Shown here piece after piece: positions 1 through 9,339 of a stretch of DNA of 64,000 nt. Within the stretch, counting starts at the first letter, position 1, and every line of letters begins with the position of its first letter. Under the pieces are notes generated by a model. It saw only the letters and a list, made by a program, of their open reading frames with translations, had not been told where the DNA came from and did no database searches. The DNA is from Arthrospiribacter ruber (GTDB lineage: Bacteria > Bacteroidota > Bacteroidia > Cytophagales > Cyclobacteriaceae): positions 604,508 through 668,507 of the forward strand of contig NZ_RPHB01000003.1 of the NCBI RefSeq assembly GCF_019343195.1, written 5' to 3'. Both the position numbers and the translations under genes were made by a program.

Positions 1-1
1 A

Positions 2-106
2 AAGCATCAGAGCGATTCATTTGAAGCTGCTGCTGATGAAGCTGTGGAAGCATTGAGAAGACAAATCAAGAAATTCAAGGAAAAAGTAGTCCTTGCCAAC
101 CAGTAA
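2..106 (+). CDS. hpf: Ribosome hibernation promoting factor, C-terminal end (partial)
   Basis: The last 34 codons of a gene that begins before the window. The peptide is a charged amphipathic helix (AADEAVEALRRQIKKFKEK) ending at TAA 104-106. This matches the final helix of the short HPF/RaiA ribosome-binding family, in which an alternating pattern around AvDkalekLerQlrKyK is typical. The family binds the 30S A/P-site region and dimerises or silences ribosomes in stationary phase. Only the tail is visible, so the assignment rests on this helix pattern alone. The stop is followed after 4 nt by an inverted-repeat element. Confidence 0.6.
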   Translation, partial: KHQSDSFEAAADEAVEALRRQIKKFKEKVVLANQ

Positions 107-110
107 TTCA

Positions 111-296
111 AAGAGGCTGTCTCATAAATTGATCTTCAGATTTATTAACCAAACAAAATTCTGTTTAAGAGTCGATTCCTTTGTGGCTTTGTGGCTGAAA
201 ATACCACGAAGGCTCTAAGGCACAAAGTTTCACTGATTACAAACAAAATAAAATTTTGGTTATTTTTTAAGGCATTGACTTATGAGACAGCCTCTT
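111..296. repeat. MITE-like element with 17-bp perfect terminal inverted repeats
   Basis: The arms AAGAGGCTGTCTCATAA (111-127) and its exact reverse complement (280-296) enclose 152 bp with no reading frame. Just inside lie a second weaker inverted pair (AACCAAACAAAATT against AATTTTGGTT) and a central palindrome around 177-229 (CTTTGTG...GTGG...CCAC...CACAAAG). The element sits 4 nt after the hpf stop, so transcripts would fold here and it may also end hpf transcription. No clear target-site duplication was seen. The rest of the gap to 454 is AT-rich and holds an AATATCCTAATATCA stretch (368-382) that recurs at 27879-27893. Confidence 0.6.
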
Positions 297-454
297 ATTT
301 TTTTTAATAGAAATCTATCAGGGAAATTGCAGTTGAGGAAAGTTTTGAATTCACAACCTCGATGATAAATATCCTAATATCAAAAGTATCCATTAATATC
401 CCTTTTAGATAAGCGCATAAGATTATTCATAAATTGATACAAAAATCATATTCA

Positions 455-1633
455 TTATATCTGAACTGATTTTCCTGCCTTGCCACCGAAATAGATAAAC
501 AGTACTGAACAGATTAAAGTGAGGTAGATGAGGAAGTCCCACTCCTGAAAGATATCAAAGGTCACCCCGAATAGTAAGGGACCTAAGGCTGCCAGATAGT
601 AGCCTGTGGATTGTACCATTCCGGAAAGGGATGCAGTTGTTTTTTCTAGCTTAGTTCTCAGCCCTACGAGGGTATAAGCCAAGGAAACACTGGATCCCAA
701 ACCCAGGCCGACGATACTCAGCCCAATGTAATTGACCCATAATTCATGTATGAAAAGGCTGGAAAAACCAATTAGGTACATTGATCCTAATATCCTTACC
801 ATGCCTACTTGGTCCTTAAACTTTACAGCCACGATAGGAGCTAGAAATGAGCCTATCAGACCGATGATCTGCATCAAAGATACCAGTACTCCAGCTTCCA
901 CCGCCGACATTCCTCTTGCTATCAACATATCCGGCAACCAGGCTATCAAGGTGAAGAACAATAAAGATTGCACGCCCATAAACATGCTCACGTTCCAAGC
1001 GAGTTTTGAGGTCCAGACGTTCACTTTAGGTGCATCCAGGTCATGTTGATTCGGAGCTGTTCTGAATTTTACCTGAGGAGCCCATATTACAATCCCTACA
1101 AGAAGAAGTACCGCCCAAAACAACAATGAACCACGCCAGCCAAGATCCAAATCTATCGCCAATGGTGCAGAGACTCCTGAGGCAACTGCCGCAAGGAAGG
1201 TCATTCCGGTGGTGTAGGATGCTGTGACAATTCCGATTTTGGAAGGTAATCTGTTTTTAATAAGGGGGATCAAAAGAACATTGCAAATGACTATCCCAAC
1301 ACCTGTGAGTCCTGTGCCGAGGAAAAGGACCACTGGACCCCCCATCACTCTGGTGATGGTGCCTATCAAGATGAGCACCATTCCCAAAAGAATTGCAGGA
1401 GAATTTCCCATAAGCTTACCCAGCTTTGCGGAAAACAGAGAAAACGTAGCAAAGGTCAATAAGGGGAAAGTGGTCAAAAATCCCGCCCAGCCATTGCTAA
1501 GTCCAAGATCCTCACGGATCATGGGGATCAAAGGGCCCACCGCCGTGATCGAAGGCCGTAGGTTGAAGGATACAAACAATATCCCCAAAAAAAGAAACCA
1601 GTTTTTCTGGGTCAGAGGTTTTTCAGATGGCAT
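455..1633 (-). CDS. MFS transporter, CynX/NimT (cyanate-type) family
   Basis: A 392-residue polytopic membrane protein with about 12 hydrophobic segments and no signal peptide. The N-terminal segment carries FNLRPSITAVGPLIPMI and a following G-W-x-G-F-L-T-T-x-P pattern, typical of the CynX/NimT/YycB branch of the major facilitator superfamily (cyanate, nitroimidazole or other small-anion carriers). The length is normal for the family. The substrate cannot be read from sequence. The gene lies 30 bp downstream of hemH on the same strand and may be cotranscribed, but no functional link is evident. Confidence 0.85.
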   Translation of the reverse strand: MPSEKPLTQKNWFLFLGILFVSFNLRPSITAVGPLIPMIREDLGLSNGWAGFLTTFPLLTFATFSLFSAKLGKLMGNSPAILLGMVLILIGTITRVMGGPVVLFLGTGLTGVGIVICNVLLIPLIKNRLPSKIGIVTASYTTGMTFLAAVASGVSAPLAIDLDLGWRGSLLFWAVLLLVGIVIWAPQVKFRTAPNQHDLDAPKVNVWTSKLAWNVSMFMGVQSLLFFTLIAWLPDMLIARGMSAVEAGVLVSLMQIIGLIGSFLAPIVAVKFKDQVGMVRILGSMYLIGFSSLFIHELWVNYIGLSIVGLGLGSSVSLAYTLVGLRTKLEKTTASLSGMVQSTGYYLAALGPLLFGVTFDIFQEWDFLIYLTLICSVLFIYFGGKAGKSVQI

Positions 1634-1663
1634 GGGTTGAGGTCTTAATCTAAAAATTTGTAC

Positions 1664-2698
1664 TTAGGTATTTTCCTCCACTAGGGATTTGATGCAGTCT
1701 ACCCAAGTGTCTCTGGAATTGAGGCTGGGTACGAGGTCCCAATGTTCTCCTCCCAGTTCTTCAAACTCTTCTTTGTATTCTTCCCCGACTTCCACGGTAG
1801 TTTCCAGACAGTCTGCAACAAAAGCAGGTGAAAAAACCAATACTTTTTTTACACCTTTTTCAGCCATTTCCTTGATTACATCTTCAGTGTAAGGCTTGAT
1901 CCAAGGGTCTTTGCCCAACCTAGACTGGAAACAAGTCACCACTTTTTCCTCCGGAAGGCCAAGTTTGGCTGAAAGCAGTCTTGTGGTATGAAAACACTGA
2001 CCTCTGTAGCAGAATTGGTTTTTCTTGGTATAGTTGCCGCAACACTTGTCCGAAAGCTGGCAATATCCATCTACTGAGCCTTTGCGGATCTGTCTCTCGG
2101 GAAGGCCATGATAAGAAAAGAGGTACATGTCATACGTTTCTTTTTCCATCCACTCTCGGCCCAGCTCAGCCCATGCTTCCAAAAAGAGCGGATGCTCCAT
2201 AAAGTTGTTTACAAAAGTAATGTTGGGGATAATCTGCCATTCTTTTGCGATTTCCATCACTTTGTCCACTACCGAACCGTTGGTGGCCGATGCATACTGG
2301 GGAAATAGAGGCAATACGATGATTTTTCGCACATTGGCCTTATTTAGCTTTTCGAGTCCTTCTTCTATGCTAGGGCTCTGATAGCGCATGGCCATTTCTA
2401 CCACATATTCTTTGGGATCCAGTTTTTGGATCAGTTTGTCACGTAAGTCTTCCGTATGAAAGAGCAGGGGGGAACCTCTATCTGTCCAAAGCTTCCTGTA
2501 TTCCTTAGCAGATTTAGGAGCTCTGAAGGGGGCTATGATCAGGTTGACCAGCATCCATCTTGGAACGGCAGGAATATCAATTACCCTCCAGTCCATCAAA
2601 AATTCCCTGAGGTATTTTCTTACATCACCGGTCGCTGTGCTGTCAGGTGTTCCAAGGTTGACTAAAAGTACTCCTACTTTTGCTTTATTTTTGGTCAT
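1664..2698 (-). CDS. hemH: Ferrochelatase
   Basis: A 344-residue protein that inserts Fe2+ into protoporphyrin IX, the last step of protoporphyrin-dependent heme synthesis. Visible family signatures are VLLVNLGTPDS near the N-terminus, the active-site SYHGLP (His197) and the distal ETTVEVGEEY block (Glu299 onward). Cysteines at about 213, 219, 220, 230 and 235 form the cluster often seen in Bacteroidota ferrochelatases. The length is normal and the ATG start directly precedes the family motif. A TACTTTTG -7 box lies 37-44 bp upstream. It supplies heme for the cytochrome c maturation genes found elsewhere in the window. Confidence 0.96.
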   Translation of the reverse strand: MTKNKAKVGVLLVNLGTPDSTATGDVRKYLREFLMDWRVIDIPAVPRWMLVNLIIAPFRAPKSAKEYRKLWTDRGSPLLFHTEDLRDKLIQKLDPKEYVVEMAMRYQSPSIEEGLEKLNKANVRKIIVLPLFPQYASATNGSVVDKVMEIAKEWQIIPNITFVNNFMEHPLFLEAWAELGREWMEKETYDMYLFSYHGLPERQIRKGSVDGYCQLSDKCCGNYTKKNQFCYRGQCFHTTRLLSAKLGLPEEKVVTCFQSRLGKDPWIKPYTEDVIKEMAEKGVKKVLVFSPAFVADCLETTVEVGEEYKEEFEELGGEHWDLVPSLNSRDTWVDCIKSLVEENT

Positions 2699-2734
2699 GA
2701 TTGTATTTGGATGATTAAAAACTCAAATAGAACC

Positions 2735-2742
2735 CAAAAGTA
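2735..2742 (-). promoter_or_regulatory. Probable -7 element of hemH
   Basis: On the minus strand this reads TACTTTTG, a full match to the Bacteroidota TAnnTTTG box, 37 bp before the hemH ATG. No good TTTG -33 element was found at the usual 19-21 bp spacing, so this is tentative. Confidence 0.4.
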
Positions 2743-2791
2743 AGTGCTTTGGTTAGAAATATCTAATAGAATTGATCTATGCGGGATGGAT

Positions 2792-2820
2792 AAAAAAAAG
2801 CATCCCTTTTGGGGATGCTT
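2792..2820 (-). terminator. Rho-independent terminator of the DUF4168 gene
   Basis: AAGCATCCC and GGGATGCTT form a 9-bp stem with an A/T loop. On the minus strand the stem is followed by eight T residues. It lies 24 bp after the stop of the gene at 2845-3339. Confidence 0.85.
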
Positions 2821-2844
2821 AGAGTCATGTTTCTGAACTTCAAA

Positions 2845-3339
2845 TTAATCTTCAATGGCATCTGCCATCAGCTTGTCAATTTTTGCCCTTACTTTTTCGC
2901 TTTGTGTGTAAGCCATATATATCTGTTGGAATTTTTCCGGCCCCAAATCACTTTGAGAGATATGTCCTACCACTTCATTTTGCATTTCTGATTGGATTTG
3001 CATGATTTCCTGACCTACCTGATTGTATTGTGCCAATTCCTCAGGATCTTCGGAAGCTTCTCTGATGTCGCCACTCTGTTGAGCCATGCTGAGTTCTTCA
3101 AAACGCTGCACACTCATTCCGCTTTCCTCGATGGTTTCCACCATTTTACCTTGATACTTCTCCTGAATAGGCATTACCTGAAGGTTGATGTCCACGAATT
3201 TTTTGATGTCTTCATCAGCAAAATCTTCCTGAACTTCCTGTTGAGGCATCATTTCCTGAGCAGAAGCCTTAAATCCAAAAAGTAATGCAAATGCAAAAAT
3301 CGGAGCAATGAGCTTGGTTATTGATTTAGTGTTTTTCAT
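2845..3339 (-). CDS. Secreted DUF4168 domain protein
   Basis: A 164-residue protein with an N-terminal signal peptide (hydrophobic core IAPIFAFALLFGF, cleavage after ASA) and a mature part rich in Gln, Glu and Met. The pattern FVDINLQVMPIQEKYQ followed by GMSVQRFEELSMAQQSGD and a C-terminal helix matches DUF4168, a family of small exported helical proteins of unknown role. It is monocistronic: its own terminator lies downstream and a 279-bp noncoding gap lies upstream. The biochemical function is not known. Confidence 0.8.
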   Translation of the reverse strand: MKNTKSITKLIAPIFAFALLFGFKASAQEMMPQQEVQEDFADEDIKKFVDINLQVMPIQEKYQGKMVETIEESGMSVQRFEELSMAQQSGDIREASEDPEELAQYNQVGQEIMQIQSEMQNEVVGHISQSDLGPEKFQQIYMAYTQSEKVRAKIDKLMADAIED

Positions 3340-3618
3340 CTGTTGTAATTTGTTTAGGTTTATATGAATCTCACGTTTTTTATAGACTTACTTCAAAAGG
3401 TGGCCCAATTGCAAGATTTCACTGAATTTTATTTCGTTTGTCTATGTAAAAATACAAAAATCTCTCCAAAAGGGATAAAATATTTGATCTTTAACAGTTT
3501 TTTACAAAATCCCTGAGGGAAATATTTTATTTTTCTTCCTGAAATTTAAAGAATAGCTTGTACTGATATTTAAATATGTCTTCAAAATTGGGATTTATTA
3601 AGTTTGGATTTTGTTCTG

Positions 3619-4860
3619 TCAGGTTTCCTTGATATCTGTCTTCAAAGCCCACTTCATCAATGGTCCGCTACTCATGCTGGTAATGATTGCCATAATGACA
3701 AGTGCTACAAACAATTTCTCATTGATAAGGCCATTTTCCAATGCGATAAGGCCCAGAATAATCTCCATGGCCCCTCTGGCATTCATTCCAAAGCCTACTG
3801 CCAAAGACTCCCTGATACTGAAACCGCCTTTTGAAGCTCCAAAGCCACTGCCTACTATCTTTCCTGCAAATGAAATAACCAAAATCGCTAAAGTAAGCAT
3901 CAGCTCGAAATTGGTGAAAAAGTTGATTTTCAGTCCTATGGATACAAAGAATAAGGGAGCGAAGATGTTGTTGATAAACTGATGAACAATTTCCTTGGCT
4001 CTTTCTGACATGTGTTCGGAGTCTCCTAGCGCCACGCCAAGCAAAAATGCCCCAAAAATAGCATGTATGCCCAACCATTCTGTAAATGCAGCTGCCATAA
4101 AACAAAAAGCCATGGAAAGGGACAAAACCCCTCCCGGCCAGGCCAACTTCTTGTTGATCCAGGGTAATACCTTGTTGATTATGATTTTACCGAGGGTCAG
4201 CATAAAGAAGGTAAATGCCAGCGTAACGCCTATAGTCTGAACCAGCGACAGGTTGCTGCTTTTTCCCATAAATGACAGGATGACAGAGAAAATCAGCCAA
4301 CCTATGATGTCATTGACCATGGCAGAGGCCACTATCAACATACCCATTTTGGTTTTGAAAAGATCCAGGTCCATCAGGATCCTGACGACCACAGGCAAGG
4401 CCGTGATGGACATTGCAGTCCCCATAAACAGAGAAAACAACAACCTGTCACCGTCTGCAAGGCCAAAAAATTCCGAGAAATAGTATGGGAAAACAAAGCC
4501 CAGTGCAAAAGGGACCACTAAGCCAAGCAGACTGATACTCAAGGCGGATTTACCTTGGGACCAGACCAAGTGAAGCTCTACCTCCAGTCCGGCAATAAAT
4601 AGAAGCAGGACTACGGCAATTTGTACAAATCCGTCCAAAGCCAAGTTCGCGCTTGGGTTGCTCATAAATAAGTATTGGTGCAGATCGGGGTAGAATGTCC
4701 CCAAAATGGTCGGCCCCAGTAAAATTCCAGCCAATAGTTCGCCGACAACGGCGGGCTGCTTGAATCTTTGCGCAATCTCCGCAAAGACCCTTGCCAACAG
4801 CAGCATTGCTGCCAATTGTAGGAATAAGTTGACTACATCCTGATGTGATAGATTTTCCAT
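3619..4860 (-). CDS. Cation:proton antiporter, CPA2 (KefB/NapA-like) family
   Basis: A 413-residue membrane protein with about 12-13 hydrophobic segments. It shows the CPA2 hallmarks QPAVVGELLAGILLGPTILG near the N-terminus, a central VNDIIGW segment carrying the ion-binding Asp, and AIFGAFLLGVALG. There is no C-terminal TrkA-N/RCK domain, so it is the short Na+/H+ or K+/H+ exchanger type. It begins 9 bp after the universal stress protein gene on the same strand, a common pairing in Bacteroidota in which the Usp protein probably senses or regulates the antiporter. Ion specificity is not resolved. Confidence 0.9.
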   Translation of the reverse strand: MENLSHQDVVNLFLQLAAMLLLARVFAEIAQRFKQPAVVGELLAGILLGPTILGTFYPDLHQYLFMSNPSANLALDGFVQIAVVLLLFIAGLEVELHLVWSQGKSALSISLLGLVVPFALGFVFPYYFSEFFGLADGDRLLFSLFMGTAMSITALPVVVRILMDLDLFKTKMGMLIVASAMVNDIIGWLIFSVILSFMGKSSNLSLVQTIGVTLAFTFFMLTLGKIIINKVLPWINKKLAWPGGVLSLSMAFCFMAAAFTEWLGIHAIFGAFLLGVALGDSEHMSERAKEIVHQFINNIFAPLFFVSIGLKINFFTNFELMLTLAILVISFAGKIVGSGFGASKGGFSIRESLAVGFGMNARGAMEIILGLIALENGLINEKLFVALVIMAIITSMSSGPLMKWALKTDIKET

Positions 4861-4869
4861 GTAGTCCTG

Positions 4870-5724
4870 TTATTTTTTTACGATCAAAAGGTTGCTCGGC
4901 AGATCTGAAAGTATTTCTTCCAGATCATGTGGAAATAGACGGTCTAAAAATCCCAGATTTCCTTCATCGCCAACTATCAGGAGATCTGCTTTTACGTCAC
5001 TTGCAAATCGGGCCAGTTCTACAGCCCATTTGCCACATGTGATTTTTATACTGATTTTGAGAGTTCCTTTATCTAGGTCTTTCAGGATATTTTCTACGTA
5101 GGCAATTTCTTCACTGACCAGTTTTCTTCTTGTGGCTGCAATTTCTTCTTCCCCTCCCTCGCCGGCAGTAGCCATCTGCAGACCATACATTTTGATTTCG
5201 TTGACAATATAGACTTGTTTGGCCCTATCTTTTTGGCACCAGTTCAGTCCCTGCTGTATCACGAAGGGAGTCTGTTCCTGCTGGGTGCCGTTGATGACTA
5301 CCCGTTCAAATGGTTCTGGAACAAGCATGGGTTCGATCAGCACAAGGACCGAGCATTTGGATTTTCTGATGATCTTTCTTGCTATGGAGCCTATATAATA
5401 ATTAAAAAAGCCTTCAGTCTTCAGTGCCCCTGCTATCAAGAGATCGACCCCTTTTTCCTCGCATACTTTGATAATTTTTTTGGCAGGATTACCTTGTTCC
5501 CACACGGTCTGTATGTCTGTGCCTTTTAGGCCTTGTTTGGTAAGCATTTCCGAAAGCTTGCCTTCGGAATCACTCGTTTTTTCTCCCACATGGATCAGCA
5601 TAAGCTCGGCTGAGAAGATTTCTTTAATCCTTTTTGCTTCGGCAAGAAGGGCCTCCATTCTTGGGGAAAAGGCTATGGCTAGGGCAACTTTGGAAAACAT
5701 ATTCTGGCTATTGGTAAAAGGCAA
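4870..5724 (-). CDS. Universal stress protein with two Usp domains
   Basis: A 284-residue cytoplasmic protein with two tandem UspA-like alpha/beta domains. The first runs from about 12 to 142, with LLIAGALKTEGFFNYYIGSI in the nucleotide-binding region. The second covers about 150-284 and ends in LLIVGDEGNLGFLDRLFPHD and a final VK strand. The canonical ATP-binding G-2x-G-9x-G(S/T) pattern is only partly kept. The start could be Met9 (position 5700), which opens directly on MFSKVALAIAFSP. It is the first gene of a two-gene unit with the antiporter. Confidence 0.88.
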   Translation of the reverse strand: MPFTNSQNMFSKVALAIAFSPRMEALLAEAKRIKEIFSAELMLIHVGEKTSDSEGKLSEMLTKQGLKGTDIQTVWEQGNPAKKIIKVCEEKGVDLLIAGALKTEGFFNYYIGSIARKIIRKSKCSVLVLIEPMLVPEPFERVVINGTQQEQTPFVIQQGLNWCQKDRAKQVYIVNEIKMYGLQMATAGEGGEEEIAATRRKLVSEEIAYVENILKDLDKGTLKISIKITCGKWAVELARFASDVKADLLIVGDEGNLGFLDRLFPHDLEEILSDLPSNLLIVKK

Positions 5725-5941
5725 AATAATAAGAATAATGATTTATTAATAATCAAATCTGAAATGCTTGATAAATGGCAGGACTATCGTTCCACTTATC
5801 CATACTTGGTACCATTCAAAATCCACAGCATCGTTACTTCCCAAGCGTTTTTATTTGTCAGCCTTTTTTTTGTAACATTAGGCTTTCTATCAGGTACACC
5901 CAAGCCTGAATTAGACTTCAGAACTAAACCTTAAATTCTTT

Positions 5942-7552
5942 ATGAAGAAAATGTATTTATCACTGGTAGCTGGGGCAGGAATGCTGTTTTCTGTCCAGTC
6001 AGCCACACTGGCGCAGGGGGATTACCCCACCTTGAGCCAGGTTACCCAAAGGCTTCAGGCTGTAGCGGGAAGCAGTAATGCCAGCCTGGAATCCCTCACC
6101 AAGACAGCAGGTGGGAAGGATGTATGGGTGCTGAAAATCGGTAAAGGAGACATGGACAATAAGCCCGGTATCGCTGTAGTAGGCGGGGCAGAGGGATTTC
6201 ATGTGCTCAGCGTGGAATTGGCACTCCAGTTTGCAGAGAAGCTTGTCAAAGATCACGATGCCGCATTGGAAAAAAACACTTTTTATGTTTTTCCAAATAT
6301 GTCTCCTGATGCCTATGAGCAGTACCATGCTTCCTTAAAATATGAAAGAAGAGGCAATGCTTCCAAGGTGGACCATGACAGAGACGGTAGGGTTTCCGAG
6401 GACGGCTACGTAGACCTCAACAATGACGGACTGATCACCATGATGCGGGTGGAAAGCCCCATGGGCGACTATATGCCACATGAGCAGGATGATCGTGTAA
6501 TGGTCAAAGCCGATGTTTCCAAAGGGCAAAAAGGAAGCTATTTGGTATACCCAGAAAGCAGGGACAAAGATAAGGATGGCAAGTTCGGGGAAGACCTGGA
6601 AGAAGGCATAGCGTTCAACAGGAACCAGACGTATAAGTTTCCGATCTTTACTCCTCTTGCCGGAGACTTTGCGGTATCAGAGGCTGAAAGCAGGGCTTTG
6701 CTGGATTACCTTTTTGAGCAGTGGAATATTTTTGCCTTTGTGACTTTCAGCCCGGCAAACAACCTTTCGGCCCCACTGAAATACAATGCAGCAGATGCCA
6801 AGAAGAGAATCATCACCTCCATGTTGGAAAAAGATGTAGCCATCAATAGTATGGTCTCTGAAATGTACAACAAGACCGTATCCCAAAAAGCATTCAACCA
6901 AAACAATCAAGGAACGGATGGGGACTTTTTCCAATGGGTATATTTCCATTTTGGAAGATTGAGCTTCAGCACCCCCGGCTGGTGGGTACCTGAGGTGAAA
7001 GACGAAGAAGGCAAATCCACCTCCAATCCGGAAGCCAATTTTCTGGCTTGGGCCGCTCAAAATAAAATAGATGCCTTTGTGCCTTGGACTGAAGTGTCAC
7101 ATCCTGACCTGCCCAACCAAAAAGTTGAAGTAGGTGGTGTTAAGCCATTTGTCATGTACAATCCTCCTTTTGATCAGGTAGGAGGTATTGCCGAAGAGCA
7201 TACGGAATTCATTTTGAAATTGGCTGAAATGAGTCCTAAGCTGGAATTTCATAATGTACAGACCGAAAAACTCGGAAATGGGCTGACAAGGATCACAGCA
7301 GACCTTTATAACAATTCTCCCTTGCCGACGCATACTGAGATGGGAGAAAAATCCAGGTGGTTAAGAAAACTCCGTGTAGATATCAATAGGGATAAAAAGG
7401 ATATTCTTTCCGGAGATAAAATCAAGTTGATAGACAAGTTGGGAGCTTTTGAAAAAACAACACTGAGCTGGATAGTGAAAGGATCCGGAAATGTGGAAAT
7501 CAAAGCTGGTGCCGCACATATGGGTATTGCAACTTTGAATGTGAAACTCTAA
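5942..7552 (+). CDS. M14 carboxypeptidase-like protein, probably catalytically inactive
   Basis: A 536-residue exported protein (signal peptide ending near ATLAQ) with the fold of the zinc carboxypeptidase M14 family. Compared with its neighbour at 7566, the zinc-binding H-x-x-E is replaced by E-x-x-H (Glu84-Gly-Phe-His87) and the third zinc ligand region (SYHNYGG in the neighbour) reads SPANNLS with no His. The substrate-binding Asn-Arg pair is kept (AFNRNQ). Two DxDxDG calcium-type loops are present (DHDRDGRVSEDG and DKDKDGKFGED). It probably works as a binding or regulatory partner of the active paralogue, 13 bp downstream in the same operon. Confidence 0.82.
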   Translation: MKKMYLSLVAGAGMLFSVQSATLAQGDYPTLSQVTQRLQAVAGSSNASLESLTKTAGGKDVWVLKIGKGDMDNKPGIAVVGGAEGFHVLSVELALQFAEKLVKDHDAALEKNTFYVFPNMSPDAYEQYHASLKYERRGNASKVDHDRDGRVSEDGYVDLNNDGLITMMRVESPMGDYMPHEQDDRVMVKADVSKGQKGSYLVYPESRDKDKDGKFGEDLEEGIAFNRNQTYKFPIFTPLAGDFAVSEAESRALLDYLFEQWNIFAFVTFSPANNLSAPLKYNAADAKKRIITSMLEKDVAINSMVSEMYNKTVSQKAFNQNNQGTDGDFFQWVYFHFGRLSFSTPGWWVPEVKDEEGKSTSNPEANFLAWAAQNKIDAFVPWTEVSHPDLPNQKVEVGGVKPFVMYNPPFDQVGGIAEEHTEFILKLAEMSPKLEFHNVQTEKLGNGLTRITADLYNNSPLPTHTEMGEKSRWLRKLRVDINRDKKDILSGDKIKLIDKLGAFEKTTLSWIVKGSGNVEIKAGAAHMGIATLNVKL

Positions 7553-7565
7553 AACCAACACGACA

Positions 7566-9314
7566 ATGAAATTAAAAAATTGGATATATACAGCTGCTTT
7601 AGGAGCGGCAATCAGTATCGGGTCCGTTCACACATCCGATGCGCAGGTGGCTCAGGACAGGTACTTCAGGGCTTTGGGTACTCCCCATAATCCCAAAGTG
7701 CAGGTTTCCTGGAACAGGTACCACACCAACCTTGCCCTAGAGGAAATCATGAAGGACATGGCCAAAAAGCACCCGAATTTGGTCAAATTGGAAAGTATAG
7801 GAAAGTCCTATCAGGGCAATGATATATGGGTACTGACCGTGACGGATTTCAATCATGGAAAAGCAGATGAAAAACCTGCCATGTGGATAGATGGCAACAT
7901 CCACTCCAATGAAATACAGGGTACCGAATTTACCCTATATACAGCTTGGTACTTGGCTGAAATGTACGGAGACCTGGATTTTATCACAGAATTGCTGAAA
8001 GACAAGACCTTCTATATCGCTCCAACCATCAACCCTGATGCTCACGATTATTTTATCAAAGAGGCCAACACCCAGAACTCTCCGAGATCCGGTATGATAG
8101 TCCTTGATAATGATGGCGATGGTCTGGCCGGGGAAGATCCTTTTGATGACCTGAATGGGGACGGACATATCACCTTTATGATCAGAAAATCTCCAACCGG
8201 TAGGTTTGTGAAGGATCAGATGGATCCACGAAAGTTGATTATGGTCGCTGCCGATGAGCAGGGAGAATACGAAATGCTGGGTTATGAAGGTATAGACAGA
8301 GATGGTGACGGAGAAGTAAATGAGGACGGAATCGGCTATTATGATCCCAACAGAGATTGGGGCTGGAACTGGCAGCCGGATTACGTACAGCGTGGAGCGT
8401 GGAAATATCCTTTTTCCGTACCTGAAAACAGGGCCGTGATGGAGTTTGTAATGAAGCACCCCAATATTGCCGGAGCGCAGAGCTACCACAATTATGGAGG
8501 AATGATCCTGAGAGGGCCGGGAGCTGAAGAGGATTTGGGTACCTATAATGCTTCGGATGTGAGGATTTATGATGCTATAGCCAAAAAAGGCGAAGAGTTT
8601 ATGCCGGGATACAAATACCTTGTGGTCTATAAAGACCTTTATTCAGTGTTTGGTGGTCAGCTGGACTGGTTCTACGGTGGCAGAGGTATATTTACTTATT
8701 CCAATGAGCTAATGACCTCTTATCTGTATTTCCATGAAAATGCCGGCCGCAACAATCAGGACGAACAGATGAAGGTCGACAGGTACCTTACCTTTGGTGA
8801 TGCCTTTGTAGATTGGGAGGAATATGACCATCCACAGTACGGAAGAATTGAAATTGGTGGGTTCAAAAAGAATTTTGGACGTTTGCATCCGGGATTTTTG
8901 ATGGAGCAGGACGCCCATAGGAATTCTGCCTTTACCATTCTTCATGGGTACCATACGCCCAAGCTGTCCGTTTCTGATGTGAAGGAAACTGATTTGGGTG
9001 GTGGATTGAAAGAAGTGGTTGCTACTGTTTACAATGAGCGTTTGATTCCTACCCATTCCAGTCAGGACCTAAAATACAAGATAGCTAGACCTGATTATGT
9101 AAGTATTTCCGGTGCTAAAGTAGTGGCGGGATTTGTAGTGGAAAGCGAGGATTTCAAAAAGTATAAAGAACAGAAGGTAGATCCCGAGAAAATCCATGTG
9201 GACAATATTCCTGGAATGGGAGCAGTCAAGGTAAGGTGGATCATCTCAGGAGGAGGAAACTACAGCATCAATGTGGATTCCGAAAAAGGAGGAAAAGCAA
9301 GCTGGAAAAAGTAA
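7566..9314 (+). CDS. M14 family zinc carboxypeptidase
   Basis: A 582-residue exported peptidase with a signal peptide ending near TSDAQ. All expected active-site elements are visible: zinc ligands His113-x-x-Glu116 (GNIHSNEIQGT), Asn262-Arg263 for the substrate carboxylate (DPNRDWGWNW), third zinc ligand His308 (SYHNYGG) and a later candidate general-base Glu in YSNELMTS. DxDxDG loops near 181-200 and 244-254 suggest bound calcium. It probably trims C-terminal residues from peptides in the periplasm or outside the cell. It is cotranscribed with the degenerate paralogue at 5942 and ends at a strong terminator. Confidence 0.93.
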   Translation: MKLKNWIYTAALGAAISIGSVHTSDAQVAQDRYFRALGTPHNPKVQVSWNRYHTNLALEEIMKDMAKKHPNLVKLESIGKSYQGNDIWVLTVTDFNHGKADEKPAMWIDGNIHSNEIQGTEFTLYTAWYLAEMYGDLDFITELLKDKTFYIAPTINPDAHDYFIKEANTQNSPRSGMIVLDNDGDGLAGEDPFDDLNGDGHITFMIRKSPTGRFVKDQMDPRKLIMVAADEQGEYEMLGYEGIDRDGDGEVNEDGIGYYDPNRDWGWNWQPDYVQRGAWKYPFSVPENRAVMEFVMKHPNIAGAQSYHNYGGMILRGPGAEEDLGTYNASDVRIYDAIAKKGEEFMPGYKYLVVYKDLYSVFGGQLDWFYGGRGIFTYSNELMTSYLYFHENAGRNNQDEQMKVDRYLTFGDAFVDWEEYDHPQYGRIEIGGFKKNFGRLHPGFLMEQDAHRNSAFTILHGYHTPKLSVSDVKETDLGGGLKEVVATVYNERLIPTHSSQDLKYKIARPDYVSISGAKVVAGFVVESEDFKKYKEQKVDPEKIHVDNIPGMGAVKVRWIISGGGNYSINVDSEKGGKASWKK

Positions 9315-9339
9315 AAAAATGGAATAAATACAATTAAAC

